Positions 30,281 to 38,808 of a stretch of 64,000 bases of DNA are shown in pieces. Location of the stretch: positions 4,464,001 to 4,528,000 of the forward strand of contig NZ_CP022412.2 of NCBI RefSeq assembly GCF_002222615.2, in the 5' to 3' direction. The notes under the pieces are model-generated. The model searched no databases, was not told the DNA's origin, and worked only from the letters and a program-made list of their open reading frames with translations. How positions within the stretch are numbered: the stretch's first letter is position 1; each line of letters begins with the position of its first letter. A program made the position numbers and the translations under genes. Source of the DNA: Bacteroides caccae. GTDB taxonomy: Bacteria > Bacteroidota > Bacteroidia > Bacteroidales > Bacteroidaceae.

Positions 30281-30469
30281 AATTTTGGCAGGTCTTCTGA
30301 CTTACTCCATTTTCCTAACGCCCTTCCCATTCCTCCAAAGCGGAACAGTGGATTTGAGTATTGTAGGAAAACTTTTGGCGGAGCTTACAGCAGCGGGTCT
30401 GTTCAGGATTTACACCTGATTCCCTTTTCACCACTCTTTCCGTAGAATCGGAAAAGTGACACCAAAATT
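30281..30469 (-). ncRNA. Cobalamin riboswitch upstream of btuB
   Basis: The minus strand carries the conserved B12-box elements in order. A GGGAATCAGGTGTAAATCC segment and a CCCGCTGCTGTAAGC core lie within 30381-30425, and AGTCAGAAGACCTGCC lies at 30287-30302. The ends pair as a P1 helix: CCAAAATT (30462-30469) with AATTTTGG (30281-30288). A -7 promoter element stands 9 bp upstream of the 5' end. About 220 nt of leader separate it from the btuB start. The location fits repression of the btuB-btuG operon when cobalamin is plentiful. Whether it acts on termination or on translation cannot be decided by reading. Confidence 0.93.
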
Positions 30470-30477
30470 TCTGGGGA

Positions 30478-30485
30478 CAAAGATA
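30478..30485 (-). promoter_or_regulatory. -7 promoter element of the riboswitch-btuB transcript
   Basis: Minus strand TATCTTTG, an exact match to the Bacteroides consensus. Transcription would begin at or just before the first base of the riboswitch P1 helix. Confidence 0.65.
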
Positions 30486-30549
30486 CACAAATAGGAACAA
30501 ATCGAAAGAAAAATCCAACTAAAATAAAAACAAACTAATAATTAAGTCC

Positions 30550-30557
30550 TATCTTTG
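30550..30557 (+). promoter_or_regulatory. -7 promoter element of btuFCD
   Basis: Plus strand TATCTTTG, an exact match, about 50 bp before the btuF start codon. This leaves a leader too short to hold a cobalamin riboswitch and rules out the upstream TTG at 30555 as the start. Confidence 0.65.
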
Positions 30558-30608
30558 CCGTTCAAAAGGACCCACTATTATTTTTTTCTAATTAAACATC
30601 TTATAAAA

Positions 30609-31742
30609 GTGAAATCTCCTGCTCCGACTATCACGTTACTTTGCCTGCTCTTTTTGGCAAGCTGTATCACCCGTAATAAGACATCTCTGGAAGCATTCAA
30701 CCAAGATGTATATACCCCTGAATACGCTTCGGGATTTAAAATCCTGGGTGCTGAGAACGCTGCCAGTACGCTTATACAGATTACCAACCCGTGGCAAGGC
30801 GCCAACGACGTAACAATGTCTTATTTTGTTACACGCAACGGCGAGCAAGCGCCTGCCGGATTCAACGGTCCCGTCATCCCTGCCGGAGCCAAACAGATTG
30901 TATGCATGTCTTCTTCCTATGTTGCCATGCTCGATGAACTGGGAGAAGTCAACCGGATTGTCGGAGTTTCGGGCATTGATTATATCGCCAATCCCTACAT
31001 CCTTGCCCACAAAGATTCAATCAAGGATATGGGTCCTGAAATGAACTACGAACTGCTGATTGGATTAAAGCCCGACGTAGTCTTGCTCTATGGCATAGGT
31101 GACGCCCAAACCGCTGTAACGGACAAACTGAAAGAACTTTCCATACCTTATCTATATATGGGGGAATATCTGGAAGAATCACCGCTCGGCAAAGCCGAAT
31201 GGATGATTGTCCTTTCCGAACTGACAGACAAACGGGAAAAGGGAATAGAAATATTCCGGGAAATTCCCCAACGTTATTACGCACTGAAAGCCCTCACGGA
31301 TTCCGTCAGCCAGCGTCCTACCGTTATGTTCAACACTCCATGGAACGACAGTTGGGTAATGCCTTCCACCCAAAGTTATATGGCACGACTGATTGCCGAT
31401 GCAGGCGCAGAGTACATTTATAAAGAAAACAGTTCCAACAGTTCAACCCCAATCGGACTGGAAACAGCCTATGGCCTGATACAAAAAGCCGATTACTGGA
31501 TTAATGTCGGTTCGGCAACTACACTTGAGGAGCTGAAAGCTGTCAACCCTAAATTCGCAGACGCAAAAGCCGTGAACGAAAAGACTGTTTATAACAACAA
31601 CTTACGGTTGACGCCGACAGGCGGAAACGATTATTGGGAATCGGCAGTTGTCCGTCCCGATGTTGTGTTACGCGACTTGATTCATATTTTTCATCCGGAG
31701 CTTGTATCCGATTCACTTTATTATTACAGGCGTCTGGAATGA
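30609..31742 (+). CDS. btuF: Cobalamin ABC transporter, substrate-binding lipoprotein
   Basis: 377 residues from GTG 30609. That start gives a clean lipoprotein signal peptide (lipobox LASC), and the upstream TTG overlaps the promoter. The protein has the two-lobed periplasmic-binding fold of the BtuF/FhuD class: an N-terminal KQIVCMSSSYVAMLDELGEVNRIVGVSG block, LLIGLKPDVVLLYG, and a long C-terminal lobe. It would carry B12 from BtuB to BtuCD while tethered by its lipid. Its stop overlaps the btuC start (ATGA). Iron-siderophore binding is the main alternative for this family, but the neighbouring riboswitch and btuB/btuG favour cobalamin. Confidence 0.85.
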   Translation: MKSPAPTITLLCLLFLASCITRNKTSLEAFNQDVYTPEYASGFKILGAENAASTLIQITNPWQGANDVTMSYFVTRNGEQAPAGFNGPVIPAGAKQIVCMSSSYVAMLDELGEVNRIVGVSGIDYIANPYILAHKDSIKDMGPEMNYELLIGLKPDVVLLYGIGDAQTAVTDKLKELSIPYLYMGEYLEESPLGKAEWMIVLSELTDKREKGIEIFREIPQRYYALKALTDSVSQRPTVMFNTPWNDSWVMPSTQSYMARLIADAGAEYIYKENSSNSSTPIGLETAYGLIQKADYWINVGSATTLEELKAVNPKFADAKAVNEKTVYNNNLRLTPTGGNDYWESAVVRPDVVLRDLIHIFHPELVSDSLYYYRRLE

Positions 31743-32755
31743 AACAACCCCGCAAACATACTGCACTTTTATTTATCGCGCTAGGCATAATCGCCCTGCT
31801 ATTGCTAGTCATAGATATGGCAACCGGAGACACGTATATCCCTGTCTCCAAGGTATGGGCTGTGCTCACCGGAGGCGAATGTGATGAAATGACACGTAAC
31901 ATTCTTCTTTCTATCCGGTTCATACGGGTAATAGTGGCGGCACTGATAGGCGTGGCACTCTCCGTAAGCGGTTTGCAGATGCAGACAGTTTTCCAAAACC
32001 CATTGGCGGATCCCTATTTGCTGGGAGTAAGTTCCGGTGCAGGATTAGGGGTTGCCTTGTTTATACTGGGAGCTCCACTGCTCGGCTGGTCTGAATTTCC
32101 ACTGCTCCAGTCATTGGGCATCGTCGGTTCCGGTTGGATAGGAACGGCTGTCATTTTACTGGGAGTAGCTGTCATCAGCCGGAAAGTAAAAAATATCCTC
32201 GGTGTATTGATTATGGGAGTCATGATAGGTTATGTGGCAGGCGCCATTATCCAGATACTGCAATATCTGAGTTCTGCCGAACAATTAAAAATGTTCACGC
32301 TCTGGTCAATGGGTTCTCTCGGGCACATCACCACCACCCAACTGGGAATCATGACACCTATGTTATGCCTGGGACTGCTCATTTCCATAGTCTGCATCAA
32401 ACCTTTGAACCTGTTGCTTCTTGGAGAAAACTATGCACGGACAATGGGAATGAATATCAAGCGTTCACGTACACTCATCTTCATCTCCACCGCGCTGCTG
32501 ACAGGAACGGTGACCGCATTCTGCGGCCCGGTAGGTTTTATCGGGCTGGCAGTACCGCACGTCACACGGTTGCTGTTCAACAACGCCGACCACCGGATAC
32601 TTGTCCCCGCCACTATGCTGACGGGACTTATCAGCATGCTTCTTTGCGACATCATCGCCAAGAAATTCCTGCTTCCGGTGAACTGTATCACCGCCTTGCT
32701 CGGTGTTCCGGTCATTTTATGGGTAATAGCTAAAAACTTGCATGGATTCAAATGA
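31739..32755 (+). CDS. btuC: Cobalamin ABC transporter, permease
   Basis: 338 residues. The ATG at 31739 overlaps the btuF stop and starts a protein with about ten transmembrane helices, typical of FecCD/BtuC permeases: ALSVSGLQMQTVFQNPLADPYLLGVSSGAGLG is the hallmark, and GPVGFIGLAVPH is the ATPase-contacting segment. It forms the inner-membrane channel with the BtuD ATPase, whose start overlaps its stop by 4 bases. Confidence 0.9.
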   Translation: MKQPRKHTALLFIALGIIALLLLVIDMATGDTYIPVSKVWAVLTGGECDEMTRNILLSIRFIRVIVAALIGVALSVSGLQMQTVFQNPLADPYLLGVSSGAGLGVALFILGAPLLGWSEFPLLQSLGIVGSGWIGTAVILLGVAVISRKVKNILGVLIMGVMIGYVAGAIIQILQYLSSAEQLKMFTLWSMGSLGHITTTQLGIMTPMLCLGLLISIVCIKPLNLLLLGENYARTMGMNIKRSRTLIFISTALLTGTVTAFCGPVGFIGLAVPHVTRLLFNNADHRILVPATMLTGLISMLLCDIIAKKFLLPVNCITALLGVPVILWVIAKNLHGFK

Positions 32756-33513
32756 TTGAACTTAAGGAACTGACATTAGGATACGGACAGCGCACGCTGT
32801 TGAAAACGGTAAACGCCCGAATCACAGGCGGACAACTCGTTGCACTGCTAGGACGCAACGGAACAGGAAAAAGTACTCTCCTGCGTGCCATAATGGGACT
32901 GGAAAGTCCTCAATCGGGAGAAATCAATCTGCAAGGAAAAGACATTGCTTCACTGAAACCGGAAAAATTAGCTCTGAGCATTAGTTTCGTAACCACCGAC
33001 AAAGTACGCATTGCCAATCTTCGCTGCAAAGATGTGGTAGCGTTGGGGCGCGCTCCCTACACAAACTGGCTCGGTCAGCTTCAACCGGAAGACCGGAAAA
33101 TAGTAGATAATGCCATTCAGTTGGTCGGCATGTCCGGTTATGCAGAAAAGACAATGGATAAGATGTCCGACGGCGAATGCCAGCGAATTATGATTGCCCG
33201 TGCGCTTGCGCAGGACACCCCGGTTATCCTGCTCGACGAGCCGACTGCCTTTCTTGACTTGCCCAATCGTTATGAACTCTGCCTGCTACTGAAAAAGCTG
33301 GCACAAGAAGAAGGCAAATGTATCTTATTCTCCACACATGACCTTGACATCGCATTGTCGCTTTGTGACTCTATCATGCTGATAGATAACCCATATATGT
33401 ACACTTTGCCCACTTCGGAAATGATAACCAGCGGACATATAGAAAGACTTTTCCGTAATGAATCAGTGACATTCGACGCTCAGGAGATGAGGGTGCGCAT
33501 CAAATCAGTATAG
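32752..33513 (+). CDS. btuD: Cobalamin ABC transporter, ATPase
   Basis: 253 residues. Walker A is GRNGTGKST, the signature motif is MSDGECQRI (a variant of LSGGQ), Walker B is VILLDEPT, and the switch His is in STHDLD. It belongs to the FepC/BtuD group and powers BtuC. It is the third gene of the three-gene operon with overlapping start and stop codons throughout. The variant signature is common among Bacteroidetes importers. Confidence 0.9.
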   Translation: MIELKELTLGYGQRTLLKTVNARITGGQLVALLGRNGTGKSTLLRAIMGLESPQSGEINLQGKDIASLKPEKLALSISFVTTDKVRIANLRCKDVVALGRAPYTNWLGQLQPEDRKIVDNAIQLVGMSGYAEKTMDKMSDGECQRIMIARALAQDTPVILLDEPTAFLDLPNRYELCLLLKKLAQEEGKCILFSTHDLDIALSLCDSIMLIDNPYMYTLPTSEMITSGHIERLFRNESVTFDAQEMRVRIKSV

Positions 33514-33545
33514 TCTCAAACTTTTCTTTATATCAAAATAATTGC

Positions 33546-33553
33546 TACCTTTG
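33546..33553 (+). promoter_or_regulatory. -7 promoter element upstream of the DUF6078-type gene
   Basis: TACCTTTG matches TAnnTTTG. It would give a leader of about 140 nt that contains the palindrome at 33632-33655. Confidence 0.5.
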
Positions 33554-33631
33554 TTCCTATAAACAGAACATAAATAGAAAATGGTTACAAGAGCCTAACT
33601 GTTTTACAATACAGGATATAAAAATAGGCAC

Positions 33632-33655
33632 TTTTGTTTTGTATACAAAACAAAA
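33632..33655. promoter_or_regulatory. 24-bp perfect palindrome, possible operator
   Basis: TTTTGTTTTGTA followed directly by its exact reverse complement, with no spacer. It lies between the promoter and the start of the gene at 33698. Such a site could bind a dimeric repressor or form a hairpin in the leader. No regulator is encoded beside it. Confidence 0.4.
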
Positions 33656-33697
33656 TAACAGAAAGAAACAACAACTCATATACAAACGATTAAAGCC

Positions 33698-34132
33698 ATG
33701 AATGAAAAAATCAATTACAAGGATGTGCCCAAAACTTTTCTATACTGCAACAACAAACAATGTCCGCGTCGTAACAAATGTCTCCGTTATCAAGCTACAT
33801 TATCTATTCCGCAAGAAATCCCTTATTACACGGCAGTCAATCCACTTCACATAGCAGGAAACGAAAACAAATGTGATTATTTCAAGCCATTCTGCACTTC
33901 ACACTTTGCTTCCGGTATAGATCATTTGCTAGACAATATATCATATTCTATTGCTGTTGCCATACGTAGAGAACTGTATACGTTAATGGGGCGTAATATG
34001 TATTACCGTATCCGCAACAAAGAACGCTTGCTGCATCCTTGCGAGCAAGAACAGATTGCGGCTATCTTTTTGAAACATGGTATTAAGACTAAACCCGAAT
34101 TTGACCAGTATATTGATAAATACGACTGGTAA
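33698..34132 (+). CDS. Small cysteine-rich protein, probably DUF6078 family
   Basis: 144 residues, no signal peptide or membrane segment. The N-terminal third has a Cys cluster (LYCNNKQCPRRNKCLRY, then NKCDYFKPFC) that could bind zinc. The C-terminal half is Arg/Tyr-rich (RRELYTLMGRNMYYRIRNKERLLHPCEQEQI) and ends in a helical segment. I recall this pattern as a Bacteroidales family of unknown function. It has its own promoter and a long leader. A nucleic-acid-binding role would fit the Cys cluster and basic surface but is not shown. Confidence 0.7.
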   Translation: MNEKINYKDVPKTFLYCNNKQCPRRNKCLRYQATLSIPQEIPYYTAVNPLHIAGNENKCDYFKPFCTSHFASGIDHLLDNISYSIAVAIRRELYTLMGRNMYYRIRNKERLLHPCEQEQIAAIFLKHGIKTKPEFDQYIDKYDW

Positions 34133-34163
34133 ATCGCTGTTCCGGAATGTTCTGACAAAGGGT

Positions 34164-34250
34164 TATTCTCACCATAGTGAGAATAAATACTCATTACTAT
34201 GAGAAAAAGTTCTCACCGTGATGAGAAAAATTTCTCATCACGGTGAGAAT
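34164..34250. terminator. Cluster of nested palindromes between convergent genes
   Basis: Three dyads sit in 87 bp. TTATTCTCAC and GTGAGAATAA form one (34164-34187) and CTCAT / ATGAG another (34191-34204). An 18-bp perfect inverted repeat (34211-34228 with 34233-34250) is the third. All share the core TTCTCA / TGAGAA. It ends both the DUF6078-type gene and the efflux operon. The same core recurs in the terminator at 11964-11995. Confidence 0.7.
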
Positions 34251-34288
34251 ACTTTGAGAAAAACACTATCGTTTTTTGAAGGAAGCAA

Positions 34289-35671
34289 TTAGTCGGTCGG
34301 ATGCAGTTGCCCCGCCGCTTTCAGATAAGCAATATAATTCACATACAGTTGGAAATGAGCGTCTACACGTGTCTGGTAAGCCTGTTGCCAGAGCATTTGC
34401 GCTTCCAAATAATCCGAGAGAGTTTCCAGTCCGACCTCATACTGTTTGCCGCTGACTTTCATATTTTCTTCCGCCTGTTCCAGTGAACGATCGGAAAGTT
34501 CCGTTTCAAGACGCGCCTCATCCAAGTTATTGGCTGCCTGTATTAATTCCAGCAACATCTTTTCACTGGCATTTTCTTGTTCAAGACGGGTTTGTTCGAG
34601 TTTCGCTTTGGCGGATTTTACCTTATTGGTACGTTCACCAAAATGAAACAGGGGGACGGAGACATTCAAAAAAACGGAGAAAGCTCCTTTTTTCATAAAT
34701 GTTTCGTCGTTGATTTCCAGCCCGTGAAGATAGTCGTAGCTGCCTCTGACGCCGATACGAGGGAGCAATTCACTACGGTTCAGCTTCACTTCCTGCTCAG
34801 CGATAGCAACTTGTTTGTTCAGTATTCCATATTCCGGACGGGCGGTAATATCGGAAACCTGGATTTTCCACTCCTGTTCCACTTCGGGGAAGTCATCGGA
34901 AATATCAATTTGCGTTGTCAAGGGACGTCCGATGTAATGGCAAAGATTCATGGAAGCAAGGCGAAGGGCATTGTCTGCCTTACGCAAAGAAAGTTCGCTG
35001 TCGTTGAGCTTCACTTGCACTTTCAATACGTCATTCTGAGGTTTCATGCCATGTTGGTGGGCACTTTTCACGTTCCGGGACAGTTCCGTCAATAAAGCGT
35101 GATATTTCTCGGCCACTTTCTTCATTTCTTTGGCTTTCACTAGTTGGACGTAAGCTTTGTCCGTATTCAGAAGAACTTCCGAGGTAGTCAGCGCTTCGTT
35201 CAGGTGAGCCATCTCTTTACCCAGCAAAGACATTTTATAGGCCGCACGAATTTTGCCGCCCATATAGAGAGGCTGCTCCATTTGTATGCCGCCGGAATAA
35301 ACGGTTCCTACTTTATAATCCAGGTTCAACCCGGGGAAATAGGCGAAACCGCTGGATACCAGTTCTCCCGTAGTGGGGTTGGGCATGAAAACAGGGAGAT
35401 TACCGCCCGGAATGCCGAGACTTCCATCGGCAGTGCTGTAAATCCCTGTTCCGTTGGCGGTAAAGTTCGGGAAAAAATTGGCTTTATAGCTGAGGGACAT
35501 CAACCGCGCTGCTTCTGTCTGCCGGTCGGCAGCAGCCATTTCCTTATTGTATTTCAACGCCATTTCGCGGCATTGTTTCAGGCTTAGTTTCTCTTGTGCG
35601 GAAAGAGAAAGCGTTGTGCCGAACAATATGCCCGCTATTATTCCAATGGCTGAAAGAATCTCTTTTTTCAT
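34289..35671 (-). CDS. TolC-family outer-membrane efflux protein
   Basis: 460 residues, signal peptide (cleavage near LSAQ). It has the two repeated OEP domains: long helices such as AYKMSLLGKEMAHLNEALTTSEVLLNTDKAYVQLVKAKE in the first half and KVKSAKAKLEQTRLEQENASEKMLLELIQAANNLDEARLE in the second. It forms the trimeric exit duct for the RND pump encoded upstream, whose stop codon overlaps its start by 4 bases. Only one tripartite system is encoded here and no regulator is adjacent. Confidence 0.9.
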   Translation of the reverse strand: MKKEILSAIGIIAGILFGTTLSLSAQEKLSLKQCREMALKYNKEMAAADRQTEAARLMSLSYKANFFPNFTANGTGIYSTADGSLGIPGGNLPVFMPNPTTGELVSSGFAYFPGLNLDYKVGTVYSGGIQMEQPLYMGGKIRAAYKMSLLGKEMAHLNEALTTSEVLLNTDKAYVQLVKAKEMKKVAEKYHALLTELSRNVKSAHQHGMKPQNDVLKVQVKLNDSELSLRKADNALRLASMNLCHYIGRPLTTQIDISDDFPEVEQEWKIQVSDITARPEYGILNKQVAIAEQEVKLNRSELLPRIGVRGSYDYLHGLEINDETFMKKGAFSVFLNVSVPLFHFGERTNKVKSAKAKLEQTRLEQENASEKMLLELIQAANNLDEARLETELSDRSLEQAEENMKVSGKQYEVGLETLSDYLEAQMLWQQAYQTRVDAHFQLYVNYIAYLKAAGQLHPTD

Positions 35672-38600
35672 TTGTCTGTCTTTTTTATATGAAAGAATAG
35701 TGCATACAAAATAGGAATAAACAATAAAGTAATCAGCGTACCGAACAACAGTCCGCCCATAATGGAAGCCGCCAATGAGCCGAACATGGCATCCGGCAAC
35801 AATGGAATCATTCCCAGAATGGTAGTGAGCGATGCCATCATCACAGGACGGAGACGGCTCTGCGAACTATCTATCAGTGCCGTTACCGGTTCCACTCCCT
35901 GACTGATTTGCAGGGTAATTTCATCCATCAGCACAATACCGTTTTTGATAATCATACCGATAAGTCCCAGTGTACCGACGATAGCAACAAAGTTGAACGT
36001 CTTTCCGGTCAGCAGCATTACAGCTACCACACCGACAAATACCAAAGGAATCGTGCAGAAGATGATAACCGGCTTCCGATAATCCTTGAACAGCATAATC
36101 AAGATAGAAATCATCAGGATGATAGCAAACGGGAAGTTCTTGAACAAATACTGCATGGATTTCGTGCTGGCATTTCTTTCGCCTTGCCATTGCAGCTTGT
36201 AGCCGTCGGGAAGCGGAATCCGTTCAATCTGCCCGGCAATAGACTGCCGGGCTTTCTCCGTTTCCACGCCCGGAACAGGGGAACATTGCACGCGCTGGCT
36301 ACGTTGCCCGTTATAGCGGGGGACAACCGGGTCTTCCCATTTCACGTCTATCCGCTTGCTGATTTGTTTCAGCGGAGTAGTTCCCATTAAAGTTTCCACA
36401 AGTTCCTCTTTAGAGAGTGTTCCCGCTTTCAGCTTCATCATCATCTCCTGTGTCAACAAGCCGTTGAGGGAAGGAAGGGAAGAAAATATCTGCGTGTTAT
36501 CCAGATTCTCAATAGGTTTTCCATGTTCGTCGAGACAGCGCAAGTAGATGTTATCCTTATGAATTCCTTCGTAGAAAGAACCAATCGGGATACCACTCGT
36601 AGCCGTGAGCAGGGAAAGACTCACGTCATTCCGGCTCAGTCCGATAGCACGTGCCGTAGGCTGATCGTATTCAATCGTCAGGACGGGAACCTGCGGTTCC
36701 CAGTCGGTGGTAATCAGACAGACGTCCGGGCAATTTTCCATGATTTTCCGGGCACTGTCTGCCAATTGATGCAGCACGGCAGGGTCGGGCCCGGTAAATT
36801 GCGCTTCGATAGGATATTTCTTGAACATCAGGTTATAGCGGTTCAGCTTCACATAGGCGTCCGGATAATGGGAAGAAAGATACTGTTGAATCTCTGCCAT
36901 GTTGTCGACCAGTGCATCGGGCGAAGTAAAGTCGATTATCAGTTCACCGTAAGATAAAGAAGGGTTGGCTATATTACGTACCAAGTTGTAACGGGCAGGC
37001 GTCCCGCCGATAGAAGTGGTGACGTGCGTGATTTCAGGACGTTTCTTCAAGTAAGCCTCTATCTCTTCCAAGTCGCGTGCCACCCGTGTGGAATTAATGC
37101 CTTCGGGAAGTTTATATTCCATGTATAGCTGGTCGTAGACCATATCCGGGAAAAAACCCTGCTTCATAAACCGGTAACTAAACCCCGAAAGTACCACCAA
37201 GGCAATCATGGCAAAGACAAAGCTCCAGCGATGTGCCAGGCTGAATCTCAATAATGAACGCAGCACTGCATATATTTTTCCTTCGTACACCCGCTTTCCG
37301 GTAGTGGCAGTAGCTGCGGATACGTCCGGATGCAGAATCCGGTTCGCCATTAACGGGACGTGCACCAAGGCGAGTACCCAACTAAGCAGCAGGGAGACCG
37401 CCAACACAATAAACAAGTCGCGCGTGTAGACTCCTGCCGTATCGGGAGACATGAATATAGGAAGGAAAGCGATAATAGCAATCAGGGTAGCGCCGAGCAG
37501 AGGCATTGCCGTCTGCCGCCCAATAGCGGTCATGGCTTCCATGCGGCTCTTTCCGGCTTTCAAATCGACCAGAATACCGTCTATAATGACAATCGCATTA
37601 TCCACCAACATTCCCATGGCAAGTACAAAGGATGCCAAAGATACACGCTGCATCGTGCCGTCCATAAAATACAAAAACAGGAAAGTGCCGAACACTGTCA
37701 CTACCAGACTGATACCGATAATCACCCCGCTCTTGAATCCCATTGCAATCATCAGGATGACAACTACAATAATCACGGATTCTATCAGATTCAGGATAAA
37801 TGTCCCCAAAGAACTTCCGACACGTTCGGGCTGATAGAATACCTTGTGGCATTCCATTCCTGCCGGCAGGCGTTCGGCTTTCAGTTGTTCAAGTTTCTGC
37901 TCCACCCGTTTGCCGACTTTGATAATATCGGCATCGGGAGAGGCGGCAACCATGATTCCCATGGCACGCTGACGGTCATAGAACAATTCGTTACGGGTGG
38001 GGTCTTCATAGTCTTTTTCAATGCGGGCGATGTCGCTCAGACGCAGCTGGTCGGCATCGTGTCCCTGAATCAGCATACGTCCGATGTCTTCCACCGTCTT
38101 GAATTTATCGCTGACCGTGACCCGGATACGGCTGTCACCGTTGTCGTAATAGCCGGTATAGGTTGTTTTATTCTGTCCGTTCAGGGTGGCAAGCACTTCG
38201 GCAGGTTTCACACCCAAGTTGGCCATTCGGTCTTGCAATAGGGAGATGTTGATACATTCCGGACGGTTGCCGTATAAATCGACGCGTTCCACACCGTCCA
38301 ATTCGCTGACTTCACGTTTGATTAATTCGGAATAGTCGGAAAGTTCCCTGTCAGAAAGTCCGTCGCCCGTCAAGGCAAAAAACATTCCGTAGACATTACC
38401 GAAATCATCTTTCACGATAGAAGGGCTGGCACCTTCAGGAAGTTCCGCCTGTGCGTTCGCCACCTTACGGCGCAGCAAGTCCCAGCACTGTTCCACGTCG
38501 GTTTCCTTGACAGTCGTTTTCAGTTCTACCTGAATCAGGGAGAGGTCGTTGTAGGAATAGCTTTCCACATTATCTATATTCCCCATAGAACGGATATTCT

Positions 38601-38808
38601 TTTCGAGTACATCCGTCACTTCCAGTTCCACCTGATGCGCGGATGCACCGGGATAGGTAGTAACCACCATGGCGAGCTTTACCGTTATTTCTGGGTCTTC
38701 CAGTTTACTCATCTCGTAGCTGGAATAAGCTCCGCCCACAATCAGTACAGCAATCAGGAAGTAGATTAACTTCTTGTTCTCAAATGCCCATTTACTAATA
38801 TCTATCAT
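35668..38808 (-). CDS. RND-family efflux transporter (AcrB-like)
   Basis: 1046 residues with the RND layout: TM1 at about residues 10-30, a large periplasmic loop, TM2-6 (about 335-540), a second loop and TM7-12. The proton-relay segment reads GMLVDNAIVIIDG, with the first acidic position kept and Asn at the next (AcrB has Asp-Asp). The second half includes FVAIVGTLGLIGMIIKNGIVLMDEI. It is the inner-membrane pump of a tripartite system for drugs, bile acids or similar compounds. Its gene overlaps both neighbours by 4 bases. Confidence 0.92.
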   Translation of the reverse strand: MIDISKWAFENKKLIYFLIAVLIVGGAYSSYEMSKLEDPEITVKLAMVVTTYPGASAHQVELEVTDVLEKNIRSMGNIDNVESYSYNDLSLIQVELKTTVKETDVEQCWDLLRRKVANAQAELPEGASPSIVKDDFGNVYGMFFALTGDGLSDRELSDYSELIKREVSELDGVERVDLYGNRPECINISLLQDRMANLGVKPAEVLATLNGQNKTTYTGYYDNGDSRIRVTVSDKFKTVEDIGRMLIQGHDADQLRLSDIARIEKDYEDPTRNELFYDRQRAMGIMVAASPDADIIKVGKRVEQKLEQLKAERLPAGMECHKVFYQPERVGSSLGTFILNLIESVIIVVVILMIAMGFKSGVIIGISLVVTVFGTFLFLYFMDGTMQRVSLASFVLAMGMLVDNAIVIIDGILVDLKAGKSRMEAMTAIGRQTAMPLLGATLIAIIAFLPIFMSPDTAGVYTRDLFIVLAVSLLLSWVLALVHVPLMANRILHPDVSAATATTGKRVYEGKIYAVLRSLLRFSLAHRWSFVFAMIALVVLSGFSYRFMKQGFFPDMVYDQLYMEYKLPEGINSTRVARDLEEIEAYLKKRPEITHVTTSIGGTPARYNLVRNIANPSLSYGELIIDFTSPDALVDNMAEIQQYLSSHYPDAYVKLNRYNLMFKKYPIEAQFTGPDPAVLHQLADSARKIMENCPDVCLITTDWEPQVPVLTIEYDQPTARAIGLSRNDVSLSLLTATSGIPIGSFYEGIHKDNIYLRCLDEHGKPIENLDNTQIFSSLPSLNGLLTQEMMMKLKAGTLSKEELVETLMGTTPLKQISKRIDVKWEDPVVPRYNGQRSQRVQCSPVPGVETEKARQSIAGQIERIPLPDGYKLQWQGERNASTKSMQYLFKNFPFAIILMISILIMLFKDYRKPVIIFCTIPLVFVGVVAVMLLTGKTFNFVAIVGTLGLIGMIIKNGIVLMDEITLQISQGVEPVTALIDSSQSRLRPVMMASLTTILGMIPLLPDAMFGSLAASIMGGLLFGTLITLLFIPILYALFFHIKKTDK

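Noticed and set aside
30315..30518. Minus-strand frame over the riboswitch
   Set aside because: The conserved bases are those of the cobalamin aptamer, and the frame starts upstream of the promoter element.
33581..33598. Five-codon frame (M-V-T-R-A) in the leader of the DUF6078-type gene
   Set aside because: Too short and without an SD; it looks like chance.
34164..34250. Possible CRISPR-like repeats
   Set aside because: The units are palindromes of differing length with no regular spacers and no cas genes.
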